From positions 17,626,030-17,690,029 of the forward strand of contig JAKZAP010000016.1 in NCBI GenBank assembly GCA_023053575.1: a stretch of DNA of 64,000 nucleotides. The letters are read 5' to 3'. This document shows, in pieces, positions 20,881 through 31,870 of the stretch. This DNA is from Branchinecta lynchi. Its lineage: Eukaryota > Arthropoda > Branchiopoda > Anostraca > Branchinectidae. A program made the position numbers and the translations under genes. Under the pieces are notes generated by a model. The model saw only the letters and a list, made by a program, of their open reading frames with translations, was not told where the DNA came from and did no database searches. Numbering within the stretch: the first letter of the stretch is position 1; every line of letters starts with the position of its first letter.

Positions 20881-22924
20881 AACTTCGGAGAAGGAAACAA
20901 ACTTTATACCTTTGGGGGGGGAGGGGCGGCCAGTTTGCGCCGACGGACTAAAAAATGTGAAACATACATAGCCTACCTTTCATACCAGTATAGAACAGAA
21001 CTGGTATAAAACAAATTGTAATGCAGTTGCGATTATTTCTTGGATGTAAATTCGTATTCAAATTCACATTTTCCGCTTTTCCGTCCAGCTTTCGCCAAAA
21101 AGTCACACTTTCAGCAATTTTACCCAGATAAAGTTAAAGTAAGCGCCGCAGGTGAAATTTTTGTAATCTGCCTTCTTCCCGGAAAAATTTTGCTATATCT
21201 AATATCTTAGTGTGTTTCAAACCCACAAGAACTACCCTAAAACCCTAACCAAGTGAAACACCATTAGAGAATAAGCCTATAACGAAATGCAACGCTGGTG
21301 ATTTTGTATAAAACCATCTGTAATGCATCAATTGTTATTATTCCTTTAATATAAGTTCGTAAATGTAAATTCACATATTTGGCTTTTCGTTTCATCTTTG
21401 GCTAAAAAGCGGCGCTTCCAGCGACTGTAGCCTATTCATATTGAATGAAACTCAGCGCTGCAGGCGAAATTTTTAAAATCTGCCTATCTCCACAAAAAAA
21501 ACTGATCTGTACCTACCAAACATATTCTAGCTTTTAATATGCTTAAAACACCCAGAATTTCACGCTTAGAACACCAACTAAATAAGTTACCGTTCTTCCA
21601 AACAGAGAAAGACTAGGAAATACGTCACAGTGAAGTTTTGTTTAGAAGCTGGTGAGCGGAGCGCCTTTTTGCGATCTGAAATAAAAGTAAGGCTAGCTGT
21701 GAAATCACAGACCTGTCCGTCAAAAAAAAGTAGTGGCTATGCACAATAAAGTACAAAGTAGAATTGTTCTGAATTTTCGGCAAAAAAAGTAGTTTTCACA
21801 TTAAAAGTTCATGCTGAATACTGCGCATCGCCATTGCACCCACGTCCCCTCATTCACTTTCCTGATTATGACCACACCAAGACTAGACCAATAAAAGAAA
21901 GAAGGATGTGCAGCTAGATTAGCCAATAACGGCAGTTTATGTGCACGAAAAGATAAACGACCTACAAATAAAATAAGGAGAACAAGTTCGCCAAATCTGA
22001 CGACAAGGTACAGAATGGAAAAATGTTGACGTTGCATAAACAAAAAAAAAGGTTTGACGACGAGACTAAAACCTCGGGGATTGGCACGTCAAAAGTTTGC
22101 GGAATTTGATTTATTACGTGCAGTAAGATCCCGATTTGCCGACAAGACTTTAACTTTCCGGTTGCACTCGAGTACCTACCGTTTGAAGAATTATATTTCT
22201 TACGCTTAAAAAAAAACCTGATATGCCGACAAGAATACCTACTCCCAACAAAATTATTCAGAATTCGTTTTTTTCTGTGTTTTTGTCCGACAAGACTATA
22301 AAGAACTTTATTTCATTCGTGTAAACAGAATCCGATGTGCCGACGAAAGTTAAACTTTCAGTACGTGCCCGATAAGCATTTACGTAATTAGATTTCTTAC
22401 GTGAAAAAGAACCTGATGTGCCGACGAGAATACCGACGCCCGACAAAACCATACAGCATTTGATTTCTTCTGTCTTGTGCCCGACAAGACTCTACAGAAC
22501 TTGATTTCTTACGTATGAAAAGAACCCGATGTGCCGACGAGTTGACGGACACCCGATAAGAGCATACAAAATGTGTTTCCTTTGTAGGGTATTTCTTATG
22601 TATAAAAAGAATCCGAAGTGCCGACGAGAACACCCGAGGCCCGACAAAAGCATACAGAATTCGATTTATTATTGTTTTTGCCAAGAGAATACTTGCAGTA
22701 TTTGATTTCTTGCGTGGAAAATGAACCCGATGTGCCGACGAATCAACCGACGCCCGACAAAAGCATACGAAATTAAGTTTGACTGGGGATTCGTCCGACT
22801 AAAGTGCTTTCTCAAGACCTTTAGGGGGGAGTCCCTTCCCCCTCCCCATAGTGACGCCCATGCCAGTCGCTTCTCGGTTGTTAGGATGCTCTACGTCGTT
22901 TATGGATGCTCCTAAAGGATGTTG
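20881..22924 (+). repeat. Composite non-coding element with two tandem-repeat zones (family J)
   Basis: Two successive versions of a roughly 300-base unit (20985-21260 and 21270-21580: AAATTC.CATTTTCCGCTTTT, AAGCGCCGCAGG, GAAATTTTT.TAATCTGCC) recur at 29460-29740. A GAGCGGAGCGCCTTTTTGCGAT block (21655) recurs at 29780 and 31545. From 22120 to 22760 about seven copies of a 90-115 base unit with GATGTGCCGACGAGAATACC follow. No transposase. Likely a non-autonomous element inserted in the LINE. Confidence 0.6.
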
Positions 22925-22990
22925 AAGGGTCAGGTAGCCCCTTGACTCAATAGTCCAGGAGCTAATAGTCCAGGGGCTACCTGACCCACC
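22925..22990. repeat. Strong hairpin
   Basis: GGGTCAGGTAGCCCCTTGAC and GTCCAGGGGCTACCTGACCC pair over 20 bases with one mismatch around a short AGT-rich loop with an internal AATAGTCCAGG repeat. It lies at the junction where LINE sequence resumes. Confidence 0.7.
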
Positions 22991-23936
22991 AATGTCCATA
23001 TGACGTTAATAATACTTTCGGATCTCTGATTCGTTCTCAGGCTATGCTTCAGCTGTTAAAAAGGGGGGTGTCAGTTGATTTAGTTCGCCTATTTATTGTA
23101 TGTGCAGACACCTCCGAGTGCGTTTAAAGGTTGGCTCTTCGCTCCTTCCTTCAGAACTTCGCGTTCATCTCGGAATTAAGCAAGGGGCCATCACTTCCCC
23201 TACTATTTACAATAACGCGGTCCTAAGAGCACAGGACGATTTATCCCCTTGCTACATTCTGAATGGTGTCAGTGTATCCATTTTTATGTTATGCAGATTA
23301 TGTTCTTAACCTAAGTAGGGCTGTGTGTAGCTTGGAAAAAAGTTATCTCACAGAATTACAATGAAATTGGTCTTTCTTTATGCGGCTAAGTCTCAAATGT
23401 TACCATTTAATTTCCACCGATCTGAAACTCCAGACACAGTGAATCTGGGTGACTGTGACATCATACCATCGCAGGAACTTGTGAATCCTGGATTACCTGT
23501 TGATACATCCCTAAAGGGAAAATCGTCACTACTTACAACATCACTGACCCACTTACAGCAGTTGGACAACTTTATACAGAATTACAACAATAAGATTAAG
23601 CATCAATGGGAGAGCATTCTTCTACAATAGGATAGTTTTTTAGATAGTGTAATGCTGTCGTAGTCTCTATGTTTGTCTGGTCTCCTCTTATTATAGTGTT
23701 TCTTTGTTATAATGTTTCCTTTTTTCTTTCTTTATTCATACTCCGTCTGCTGTGTGCTTTTTGATGGGTGAAAAATAGAATTTTTATTATTAAAGTCGAC
23801 TCGGAAATTACTTCTCACTCGAATTGGGCACAACATACGTAATGCGTATGCTGGTGTAGTTGAAGCACAGCTTTATCTTGGTAAACGCCACCTCGCAAAA
23901 GTGTATACTGGTGTTTTTCTCCCTCATGTCCTCTTG

Positions 23937-24849
23937 AGTTGCATTTTATTTGAAGTTCATAGTACAGTGGGAGCGGACGGCGAACTGTTAATGCGGCTTT
24001 CACACTGAGAACGCAAGAAGCTTGCGTTGCGTTTACGTAGAGTCAGCGTTGCGTCGGTCTTGCGTCGGACCTTTCACACCGTGAAGGCTTGTACATTGCG
24101 CTTTCAGAAAATGGCTAGTTCTGATGAAGACTTAAAATGATGCCTGGACTGAAAATGGAGCCTATAGGCAAATTCAGACAGTTTGTAGAATGTTTATAAG
24201 TAATTTTGTATTATTACTATTTGCTACTTGAAGGAGACAATGTCCAATTAAATGTAATGTGATACAAAGTAGGGTCAAATTACCAGTCATGCTCTTGCTA
24301 AACTCCTTGTTCATGATTTAACAAAATGATAACCATGCATTACTAATGAAAGTCTTGTTGTGATAGTCAGGGACCTTTTTATCACATACTCCAGGTCTCT
24401 CTTGAACTAGTTTTACCAGTTTTTTGTTCAAAAACTTCCATTTCAATGAAAAACAAATTGAAAAATCTGATGCGTACTCGTCGGACGCAACGTAAAAATA
24501 GAGCTCAGTTCTATTCTTGCGTTGCGTCAATATTTTAAGCACAAGCTCCGCGTTGCGTCGTCGCAAGCGCAACGCAAGGCTTGCGTAGCTCAGTGTGAAA
24601 GGCAAACGCGTCAATGTGAAAGCAGCTTAATAGTCGTTTTATTCCTGGCGGACTACGTCAGAAGGTACGCTGAACTGTCCTCTGCCTCACCCAGCGTACA
24701 AACTAGCGGGTCCGCTGGCACTCAGCGGACGGCCCGCTGGCAAATAAAACGAAATTAGGCATCCCGCACCTTCCCAGCGTACGGCCCGCTGGCGAATAAA
24801 ACGACAACGAACAGACCGCTGTACTATGAACTTCAAATAAAACGCAACT
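23937..24849. mobile_element. Fold-back element with 34-bp ends, carrying a nested MITE
   Basis: Ends AGTTGC.TTTTATTTGAAG and TTCATAGTACAG.GG are inverted at 23937-23970 and 24816-24849. The flanks each show TTG (possible 3-bp duplication). The interior right part has GTCCGCTGGC / GCCAGCGGAC style palindromes with GGCAAATAAAACG repeats. Confidence 0.65.
23992..24626. mobile_element. MITE in a TTAA site, nested in the fold-back element
   Basis: Flanked by TTAA on both sides (23988-23991 and 24627-24630). Ends TGCGGCTTTCACACTGA and TCAATGTGAAAGCAGC are inverted. Subterminal GCTTGCGTTGCG repeats occur on both sides. A remnant of the same family lies at about 59750-59805. The TTAA target recalls piggyBac-type MITEs, but the ends are not diagnostic. 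Confidence 0.65.
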
Positions 24850-25078
24850 TTGATTCCTTTCTGAGACACATTAATTCAATCAGATAAAATCAAAATTAGA
24901 AGGGCTTGTTTCCAATCTGCAAAGTTCCTCATTCGGGTACTGTCAATTGGCCAAGGAACGGCGGGAGAGATACAGCTTGCCGGATGGTCTTGATGCTGCG
25001 GATAAACTTTTTTCGAAGTTGTCAAGAAATTCTTCTGACCACCCTTGGAAGGGTTTTATGTTCTACTTCTGGTTTTCT

Positions 25079-25510
25079 TGTTGTTATTTATTTTTAATTT
25101 TTTGTTCATTCTTAGGTTAATTGGTTAGAAGTTAATTTCTCGTCTTTTTTCTGTTGTATGGTTTTATGTCTCTCCTTATGTTGTTTTTTCCTTTTTTTGG
25201 TATTTAGATTCGTCTCTTTGTGAGTGATGGGTCATAAGTAAATTATTATCATTATTATGATTTCAAAATTCCTGCCGATCGCCATTGTTCTGTTTTGTTG
25301 TTGTTATTTATTTTTAATTTTTTTGTTCATTATTAGGTTAATTGGTTAGAAGTTAGTGTCTCGTCTTTTTTCTGTTGTATGGTTTTATGTCTTTCCTTAT
25401 ATTGTTTTTTCCTTTTTTTGGTATTTAGATTCGTCTCTTTGTGAGTGATGGGTCATAAGTAAATTATTATCATTGTTATTATTTCAGAAATTCCTGCCCA
25501 TCGCCATTGT
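25079..25510 (+). repeat. Tandem duplication of a LINE-like 3' UTR (about 219-bp unit)
   Basis: TTGTTGTTATTTATTTTTAA, GGTTAATTGGTTAGAAGTTA, GTGAGTGATGGGTCATAAGT and AAATTATTATCATT occur twice (25079-25297 and 25298-25510) with about 95 percent identity by eye. Both end in the ATT-rich tail and GCC(C/G)ATCGCCATTGTTC. Confidence 0.8.
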
Positions 25511-26095
25511 TCTTTCACTTGGCTTTTCTCCTTTTTGAACCACGGCGTGCAGTTTTCAAATACTATGCGTCCAACCTCCGCGTCGGAGAGCAGGAAGTCT
25601 GGAGAGAGTCGCTAAGTGCCAGCCAGAAAATTGTTAATTTCACTGGAAACGTATCTGTAGTTTTGAAAAGCTATATCTCTGAACCATTTTATGGCAGAGA
25701 GATATTCTCTAGTGAGAATTTTGCTTTAAGAATATTAATCAAATATTGATTTTATGGCCCCTAACAAGCCACGATGCCCCTTCTCGTATATTTTGATATT
25801 ATATGATATTTATTACTCTAAAAGCCCAAGGGCCACGTCAATAGAAACAAAAAAGACCTCTCTGACAACCACTCAAAACTACAAAAAAAAATCCTATGAA
25901 TCTACCTACTTTCTTTCTAGAAACATAGCACTCACTCTTCAACATTTACTCCATCTATTCTTGATAACACTCATTTACTCAAAATCTTTCTCTTCTGAAA
26001 TATGTTCGTGATGACATGCTTGGCTCCCAAGGTCTTAGGCGTTACTGATCGGACTAGGAGGATGCTGCTGATTTTTATTTTTCTTAATTTTTTAG
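25511..26095 (+). other. Intron sequence, nothing recognised
   Basis: The frame at 25507-25749 has no recognisable domain. The last 40 bases are T-rich and form the acceptor tract. Confidence 0.4.
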
Positions 26096-26192
26096 ACCCA
26101 GTTCTCGAGGAGGAAGAGAAGATCCTTTTATGGACAACAGCCAAAGTGATTCTCGTCAAACCGGATAATGCAACACCAGTTGACCAACCAAG
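26096..26192 (+). CDS. Integrin alpha exon (end of calf-2)
   Basis: AC completes GAC (Asp) begun in the previous exon; it reads PVLEEEEKILLWTTAKVILV then KPDNATPVDQP and leaves AG. This corresponds to the last calf-2 strands (hydrophobic/Ser-Ala-V-V pattern) before the membrane. One N-glycosylation sequon (NAT). The acceptor is TTCTTAATTTTTTAG; the donor is CCAAG|GTAATT, phase 2. Confidence 0.9.
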
Positions 26193-26367
26193 GTAATTTC
26201 GAACAATGAAAAACACTTGCGTATTACCAAGAACAAATAATCCAATAGAACCTCCGTCTTTGGTCCCATGCAGCGACTGTGGATCCCCGGACAAAACTGA
26301 GTGGAGCTAGAGGTAATTGATGAGCATTCAGCTGATACCCCTTTACTTCTCTCTTCGCATGTCGGAG

Positions 26368-26777
26368 TAGTGTTGGGCGATAATTGATAAGATAATCGAA
26401 ATATAGATAATACTGAAAAATATCGATATTTCAATATTGACTTTTCAAATATCGATATTTTCGATAGTTGCATAACGATGTTCAACAGCTCCATCATTCG
26501 TGATTTTCAGAACAAAAGAACAAATAGGGATTTCAAACTTGATTTCTGTTGGGCATGAGAAACAGACTGGGAAGAAAAACCGTGGAAATGCTACTATTTC
26601 TTACTGGGAATGTTTGATTTTGCAGTTTTAGTTCAGTTTTTGTCTTGTTAATTTTTGTGTACATGAAAAAATGTAGCAATATAAACAGTTTCAAATATCG
26701 GTTTACGATAATCGAAGTATCGATAATCGAATTTGAAAATATCGAGACATGATATTCCTAAATATCGCCCAACACTA
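26368..26777. mobile_element. 410-bp hAT-like MITE
   Basis: 15-base inverted ends TAGTGTTGGGCGATA. The interior is rich in ATCGATA and TATCGAT. The left flank is TGTCGGAG (26360-26367); the right flank, recovered after removing the next element, is TGTCAGAG (27086-27093): an 8-bp duplication with one mismatch. Confidence 0.75.
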
Positions 26778-26779
26778 TG

Positions 26780-27082
26780 AGCGTGTTCCACCCTTCTACA
26801 AATAGTAACTATTAGTTACTATTTCCGTTGCAACCTCATCAAAAGTTACTACGGTGACCGTTCCAACCTTCTCGAAATAGTAACTAATAGTAACTATTTG
26901 CTTACCACGCTCGGGAGCCTAGTAAGCGTAGTAACTACGGATCTCTGTAACGTGATTGGTCGGATTCACCCGCGGCATGATATTCTGCTGGAAAATAGAA
27001 AAATCGTTCCAGCCTTGACGGCAAAAAGCTAGAATTCGTGACGTCATGCGTAGTAACTACGGTAAGTAGGATGGAACACGCT
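26780..27082. mobile_element. 303-bp MITE with 5-bp duplication
   Basis: Ends AGCGTGTTCCACCC and GGATGGAACACGCT are inverted. CTATG flanks both sides (26775-26779, 27083-27087). GTAACTA-type repeats in both halves (AATAGTAACTATTAGTTACT). It is inserted in the right flank of the preceding element. A fragment of the family lies at 58860-58895. Confidence 0.78.
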
Positions 27083-27480
27083 CTATGTCAGAGGGAAGGC
27101 TGTAGCAGGCGCGGAGACCGCTCTGCATTGCGTCACCCGTGACGTCACGATTTTAGACAACCAATCGGCTGCCACCTTTGATATTTCTTCTCCGGGGCTC
27201 TATTGCGATATAGCTGTTGGTAGAGGTAACGAATTGTGATGTTCCGCATAGGAGCTGGGCATCGGGAATACACTATATGACACTCCAAAACACGACAGTG
27301 ATTCTCAGGAAGAAGGAGTAAATGTGTCCGTAACGACTCAAACTGAATTACTCAAATCCCAAGTCAGCGCAGCTGTGACACCGTTTCTTGGTTTCTTCCC
27401 CAGGTACCCAGAGATTCTGCATCGGAAGAGAGAGATAGTCATCAAGAGTACAGAGATAGGTAGACGGAGAATCTTGTGAT

Positions 27481-27959
27481 TATTTATATTGGCAGTATGC
27501 ATTATACCACACACGCTGTATTTGCATTATCATCTTTACTTTGAGTGGCGCCATTTCAGTAAGACTTGAGGGGGGGGGGGGGGGGGCAAAGATCAGTTTT
27601 GCCCCTTCGTAGGTATAACTCAGAATCAGATTGTTTCAATCAATCGTTGTTTTGCATTTTGTATTCTGAACCTATTTCGGGGAAACAAAGATAGTGACAA
27701 GATTTAAAATTAGGAAATCTATAAGGCAATGCTCCGAACTACATAACGTGGTACGTATTATACCACACACGTTGTATTTGCATTATTCTCTTACCGATTT
27801 ACTGCGAAATCTAGCTATTTTCCTTCAATTTTCACGATCGGAAATAAAATCTTACGATCTAATGATAATCTACCCATTAACGAAAGTAATTCGATTTTTT
27901 CAATTGTCGAAGATCTATCGTTAGTGTCAGCAAGACGATAATATTTATTTCCTGTTTAG
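27481..27959 (+). other. Intron sequence with a G run and a short direct repeat
   Basis: TATTATACCACACACGCTGT occurs at about 27492 and again, with one change, at 27758. A G run of about 18 lies at 27569-27586. No exon was found and the phases of the flanking exons leave none missing. Confidence 0.5.
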
Positions 27960-28095
27960 TCCTTCCGAAATCCGAATTGTCGCCGAATTCATTGATCGAA
28001 CACCGGCGGTGGAGAAGGCAGGCACTGAGATTTATTTAATCGGAATCCTAATAGGAGTTCTCGTTCTTGGACTTGTCATTTTCGGGCTGTATAAG
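27960..28095 (+). CDS. Integrin alpha exon (juxtamembrane and transmembrane helix)
   Basis: T completes AGT (Ser). It reads PSEIRIVAAEFIDRTPAVEK, then AGTEIYLIGILIGVLVL and GLVIFGLYK. About 22 hydrophobic residues with Gly spaced IG.LIG...LG...FG form the single membrane-spanning helix; the charged AGTE before it is the outer boundary and YK the inner one. The donor is AAG|GTAAGG, phase 0, placing KV at the inner membrane face when joined to the next exon. The acceptor is CCTGTTTAG. Confidence 0.94.
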
Positions 28096-28239
28096 GTAAG
28101 GCAATCCCTGTTACAGAGGCTGAGTTTTCAAGGCACAAGATGTTTTTTCACACTGGCACCCAGTGAAAACATATAATGACTATTGTCACATTAACATATT
28201 GTACTCCCCTTTAGTAACTAATTTGTTTCTGGCACGCTG

Positions 28240-29010
28240 TTTTTATAGCACTTGTAACTCCGCTCAAGTGCCATCTGTATACCGATCGCTTTTTGGGCGG
28301 TCGAGCGGGCGGTCGGGCGGTCCACTGTTTTCTAATTGTACCATGTTCTGCAAAACTGTGCTAACTGACAAAATTTTGACGACTGAGTTAACTATACCAT
28401 TGGAAAGAACATTGCTGATTTGGTATTCTGTTAAATTGTGCTAAGTGTTAGATGACGACATGAGCACCATCTAACAGGTAAATTAGTTTTACCATTCTGA
28501 GTTCCTACTTTCTTCATAAAGATGGGATACACTAAACTGGGACCAAAAATTATGGAAATGTAGTTAGCACAGTTTTGAAGAACACGGTACAATTATGATA
28601 CTTCCAGATGTGCGACGATGATGAAACTTGGCAGGTTTACTAAAGACACGACCATATTAATCCCCGATCATACCGTTCTGGGGGGATTGGAGGGAGGAGG
28701 AATTCGGAATCATGTTGCATGCAAAACTTTCGAACGGGTGATCGGATCTAAATTGAACTTGATAACTTTCATGGGTACGCTTATAAGATATCCCTGTTCA
28801 AGTCCGGACCAAATCCGGGGTAGTTGAAGGAAGGGCACCGGAGTTCTCTTTGATACCTTTAGAGTGACCGGATTGGGATGAGACTTAGCGGGAAGCAGCA
28901 CCAGCTCTATACACCTCCTTGACAGAACCGGACCGGAGCCGGGCACTGTAGGGGAAGTTGGAGGGGATTCAGGACCTCTGGCGACCGCAAGTTAAGACAC
29001 TCCAGCTGTC
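28240..29010 (-). mobile_element. Family A element, reverse copy, truncated
   Basis: Begins with a degenerate terminal hairpin (AGCACTTG...CAAGTGCC, 28247-28272), the GATCGCT block and a (GGTC)n-like tract (GGGCGGTCGAGCGGGCGGTC). It then has GATGATGAAACTTGGCAGG and G-rich units (GTCCGGACCAAATCCGG) up to about 29010. The AACAAG end is absent. Confidence 0.65.
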
Positions 29011-29399
29011 CTAGGACGAAAATGCACTGGCTCAGTTTAGATTGTCTTATTTCGATCGCCTTTCTCGCTATTGCCCCTTTTCCTTAAATTAGTTGATTGA
29101 TCGATGTTTACAGCTTTCCGAAAATATCCTGTACCATGCCATTTTGAAGACTCTGATATGCGAGCCATCTATGTCAGTGCTGTCTTGGTTGGAGGCTAGT
29201 AGATGGCGTACCGTATGCGTTCAGTTGTCTCAATAGATGCTGCTTCAGCTCCGTTCGGCAAAGCGAGTTGCGAGGCTGATTCTTATCTAGTTCAAAGTAT
29301 CAGATCAGGGGTGGCCCGAAGCACTCAGGCCATGGGGGTGAGACCCCTCATTTCAATGACTGCCGGATCATAATATACGACTCGCATGTACCAACAAAA
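29011..29399 (+). other. Intron sequence, nothing recognised
   Basis: No coding or repeat signal I can support. Confidence 0.35.
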
Positions 29400-31870
29400 A
29401 TGAACCGGTGCGACTACTCGGCAATGGCGTACATTCCCCACCAACAAATAATAGAGCCGGGTTAAAACTAGCTGCAATGCATCAGCTCAAATTATTCTTG
29501 TTATAAAAAACTTTTTTACACATACCTTCATAGCCTCAGCTTTACATTTCAACTTTCGCTAAAGAGGATATCTTTCAACGTCTGTCCCCGGAAAAATAAA
29601 GCAAGCGCCGCATGCGATTTTTTTTTTTAATCTGCCTTTGTCTAGAAAGATTCTAGCCAGCCTTTAATGTGTTTCAGATCTAAACAGTTCCAAGCCTAAT
29701 AACCATGTAAATGACACATCGTTCCTCTAAATAGAGAATACTATGAAATGCGCCGCATGTGAAATTTTTTTAAACGCTGAGGAGCAGAGCGTCTTTTTGC
29801 GATCCCATTGAAAAGGAAATAATAGCTTTGAAATCACAAATCTCACCGTCGAAAAAAGTGACAAAATAGTGGCCATAGACAGGGGCGTCGCAAGGGGGGG
29901 GTGCGGGGGGTGCAGCACCCCCCCACCTTTTTGAGATTCGGTAAAATTTTGGGCCGAAGGCCCAAAAATTTACTAAAATTGTTCGGTATTTATTCGATAG
30001 CAGAACTGTTCGTTATATTTACGGGGATTATGTAGTTATACAGAATCCTAAATAGGCTATCAGTACAAATCTTTTCGGGATAATGATCGGGATTCGGTAT
30101 AATTGCCATTGTTCGGTATTTATTGTTCGTATTGTAGTATTGTTCAGTTTTTTTTTCGATAGCAGAACTGTTCGTTATATTTATGGGGATTCGGTAGTTA
30201 TACCGAATCTCTTCGGTATAACGATCGGATTCGGTATAATTGCCAGTATCCGGTAGTTATCGCGAATTTGGTGAGGGAATTTACTGAAATTATTTGGTAA
30301 TTTTTCGATACCGGAACTATTCGGTATACTTATGGAGATTCCGTTGTTACACATAATCCCAAATAAGCTATTGGTTCGAAATTAGTTGGTATCACGAGTG
30401 GGATTCGGTAATTTATTCAGTATAATTTCCAGGATTGGGAAGTTAACCACGAATCCTGACTTTGTTCCAATTTCGACGAAAGTATACCGAATATGAATAT
30501 TGTTCGGTAGTCTTTCGATACCAAAACAATCCGGTATAATAACCGGGATACGTTAGTTATACAGAATCCCGAACATGCTCCCGGTCTAAACTTATTCGGT
30601 ATAATAACTGGGATTCGGTGACTTATTCGTTATAATTGCCAAGATTTGGAAGTTACCACGAACCTCGAAACTCAGAAGAGGTCGAGTGAAGCACTGGTCG
30701 CGGACAAAAGGGATGATCTGTGATATCATCGATAGTCCTTACTTTTATTTTGGATCCCAAAAATAAAATTTAATCATAAATATTTCGAAAATTCCGCCTG
30801 CAGCACTTTCCGTAATATTCTCTATTTTGTGGAAGGGCACGTCATTTGACGGGGGTTTTAAGCCAGTTTTAGGATTGAGATTTCGAAAAACAGCAAGAGC
30901 TAGAATTTGGATAGAAATTAAGTTTGGCAGGAAAAAATTCCCCTGCAGCGCTCACTTTATGTGATTACAGGTAGTATATTGACTAGACTACAGTTGCTGC
31001 TGCTGCCGGAACGTCGCTCCATCCGGTTTGTGGAACTTCGTAGTCTCGGTATTTAATCAGCGGTAAATGATAGAATTTGTAAGAGAAGCAGTTCAATTTT
31101 AGCCTTAAAAAAAAAATAATGGATTTCGAAAATTTTCGCCTGCGGCGCTCGATGTGGTTTTCTATTGACTATAATAGGTAGTAGCTGTTACTGCAATCAT
31201 ACCAGGCAATATGTTGTCCATGTGCGCTTCGCCAAAACACCGCCTAATAGCTGGCTTATCGTCGTTCACGCTGCCTTTTATTGTTACTCTTCATACGGAA
31301 TCGTTTCTGTCCCATAATTTAAAGTTCGAATTCGTACTTCTAGGATTCGGTAACATTTTTGAAAGATTCGGTAAAATTTTGGCTCTGCACCCCCCCACCG
31401 AAAATGCACTTGCGACGCCCCTGGCCATAGAAAACAAAGTAGACACGAAGTAGATTCGTTTCGATTTAAAGCGAAAAGTCATTTTCACGTTAAAGACACG
31501 TTCATTCAAAAACAAAACGAGGAAGTTTGCCAGTGCATTAAAAGAGGAGCAGAGCGTCTTTTTGCGATCCCAATGAGAAGTTATAATAGCTACGAAATCA
31601 CTACTCTGTGCATCTAAAAAAGTGACAAAATAGTGTCCACAGAAGAGAAAGTAGATTTGTTCCGAACTAATAGCAAAAAAAGTAAGTTCACGTTCAAAAC
31701 ACACTTCCTCAGAAACGAAAAAGAGGAAAACAGGTTTGCCAGTGCATTAAAAAAAAAAAATTGGATTTACGGACGTAACAAACTTTTGGTCTCGGCCTGA
31801 CAGGAGTTTACGGATACAAAAACGCCGGTTCGCCGGCGAGACATGAGTTGCGTTTTCTTTCGGGTGATCT
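29400..31870 (+). repeat. Family J element copy, interrupted by a hAT element
   Basis: 29460-29879 and 31424-31860 match parts of 20985-21900 (AAGCGCCGCATG.GATTTTTTT, GAGCAGAGCGTCTTTTTGCG, GTGACAAAATAGTG.CCA, AAGTAGATT.GTTC). The GAGCAGAGCGTCTTTTTGCG block occurs twice here (29782 and 31547), so a tandem unit predates the hAT insertion or flanks it. Confidence 0.6.
29880..31423. mobile_element. 1544-bp non-autonomous hAT element with perfect 8-bp duplication
   Basis: Perfect 15-base inverted ends CAGGGGCGTCGCAAG and exact flanking GCCATAGA (29872-29879 and 31424-31431). Subterminal C-runs and ATTCGGTAAAATTTTGG occur in both ends. The interior consists of many degenerate ATTCGGTA / TACCGAAT units (29980-30640) with no transposase ORF. 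Confidence 0.9.

Larger units (their letters stand above)
19830..23795 (+). pseudogene. Degenerate CR1/Jockey-like LINE, split by nested insertions
   Basis: Block 1 (19938-20216) reads NAYLVSAYSQAKFWLHIW and KRKFCKVLCDN, the pre-RT linker. Block 2 (20475-20770) reads APVLNKGKPLSQYSSYRPIT then FSKIFELL and QFGFQPLGASLAL, RT motifs of the P.PKKG....YRPI and QFGF type. Block 3 (22995-23640) reads SLIRSQAMLQLLKRGVSV, LGIKQGAITSPTIYNN, then in another frame FLCYADYVLNLS (the catalytic YADD box changed to YADY) and an ending HQWESILLQ-stop at 23630. The 3' UTR ends in a TTTTTATTATTAAAG tail. The 20770-22990 stretch is foreign. Not functional. Confidence 0.78.
23796..25078 (+). pseudogene. Retroelement 3' coding remnant, split by a fold-back element
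   Basis: Before the insert the frame reads LTRIGHNIRNAYAGVVEAQL and LGKRHLAKVYTGVFLP; after it FDSFLRHINSI and then KLFSKLSRNSSDHPWKGFM. The pieces are colinear with no clear domain, but they lead into a 3' UTR with a TTATTATCATTATTAT tail. I infer a LINE end; the family is not identified. Confidence 0.45.
26205..27480 (+). repeat. Family I interspersed repeat, split by two nested elements
   Basis: Left part 26205-26367 (AAGAACAAATAA, GAACCTCC.TCTTTGGT.CCA, GACAAAACTGAG) and right part 27088-27480 (TCTCCGGGGCTCTATTGCGA, TAGAGGTAACGAATTGTGAT) are colinear with the less interrupted copy at 60040-60440. GTACCCAGAGATTCTGCATC at 27404 also links it to family D. Confidence 0.7.

Noticed and set aside
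22120..22760. Regularly spaced GATGTGCCGACGA repeats resembling a CRISPR array
   Set aside because: Eukaryotic context, imperfect repeats, spacers also repetitive, and no cas-like genes. It is a minisatellite within a mobile element.
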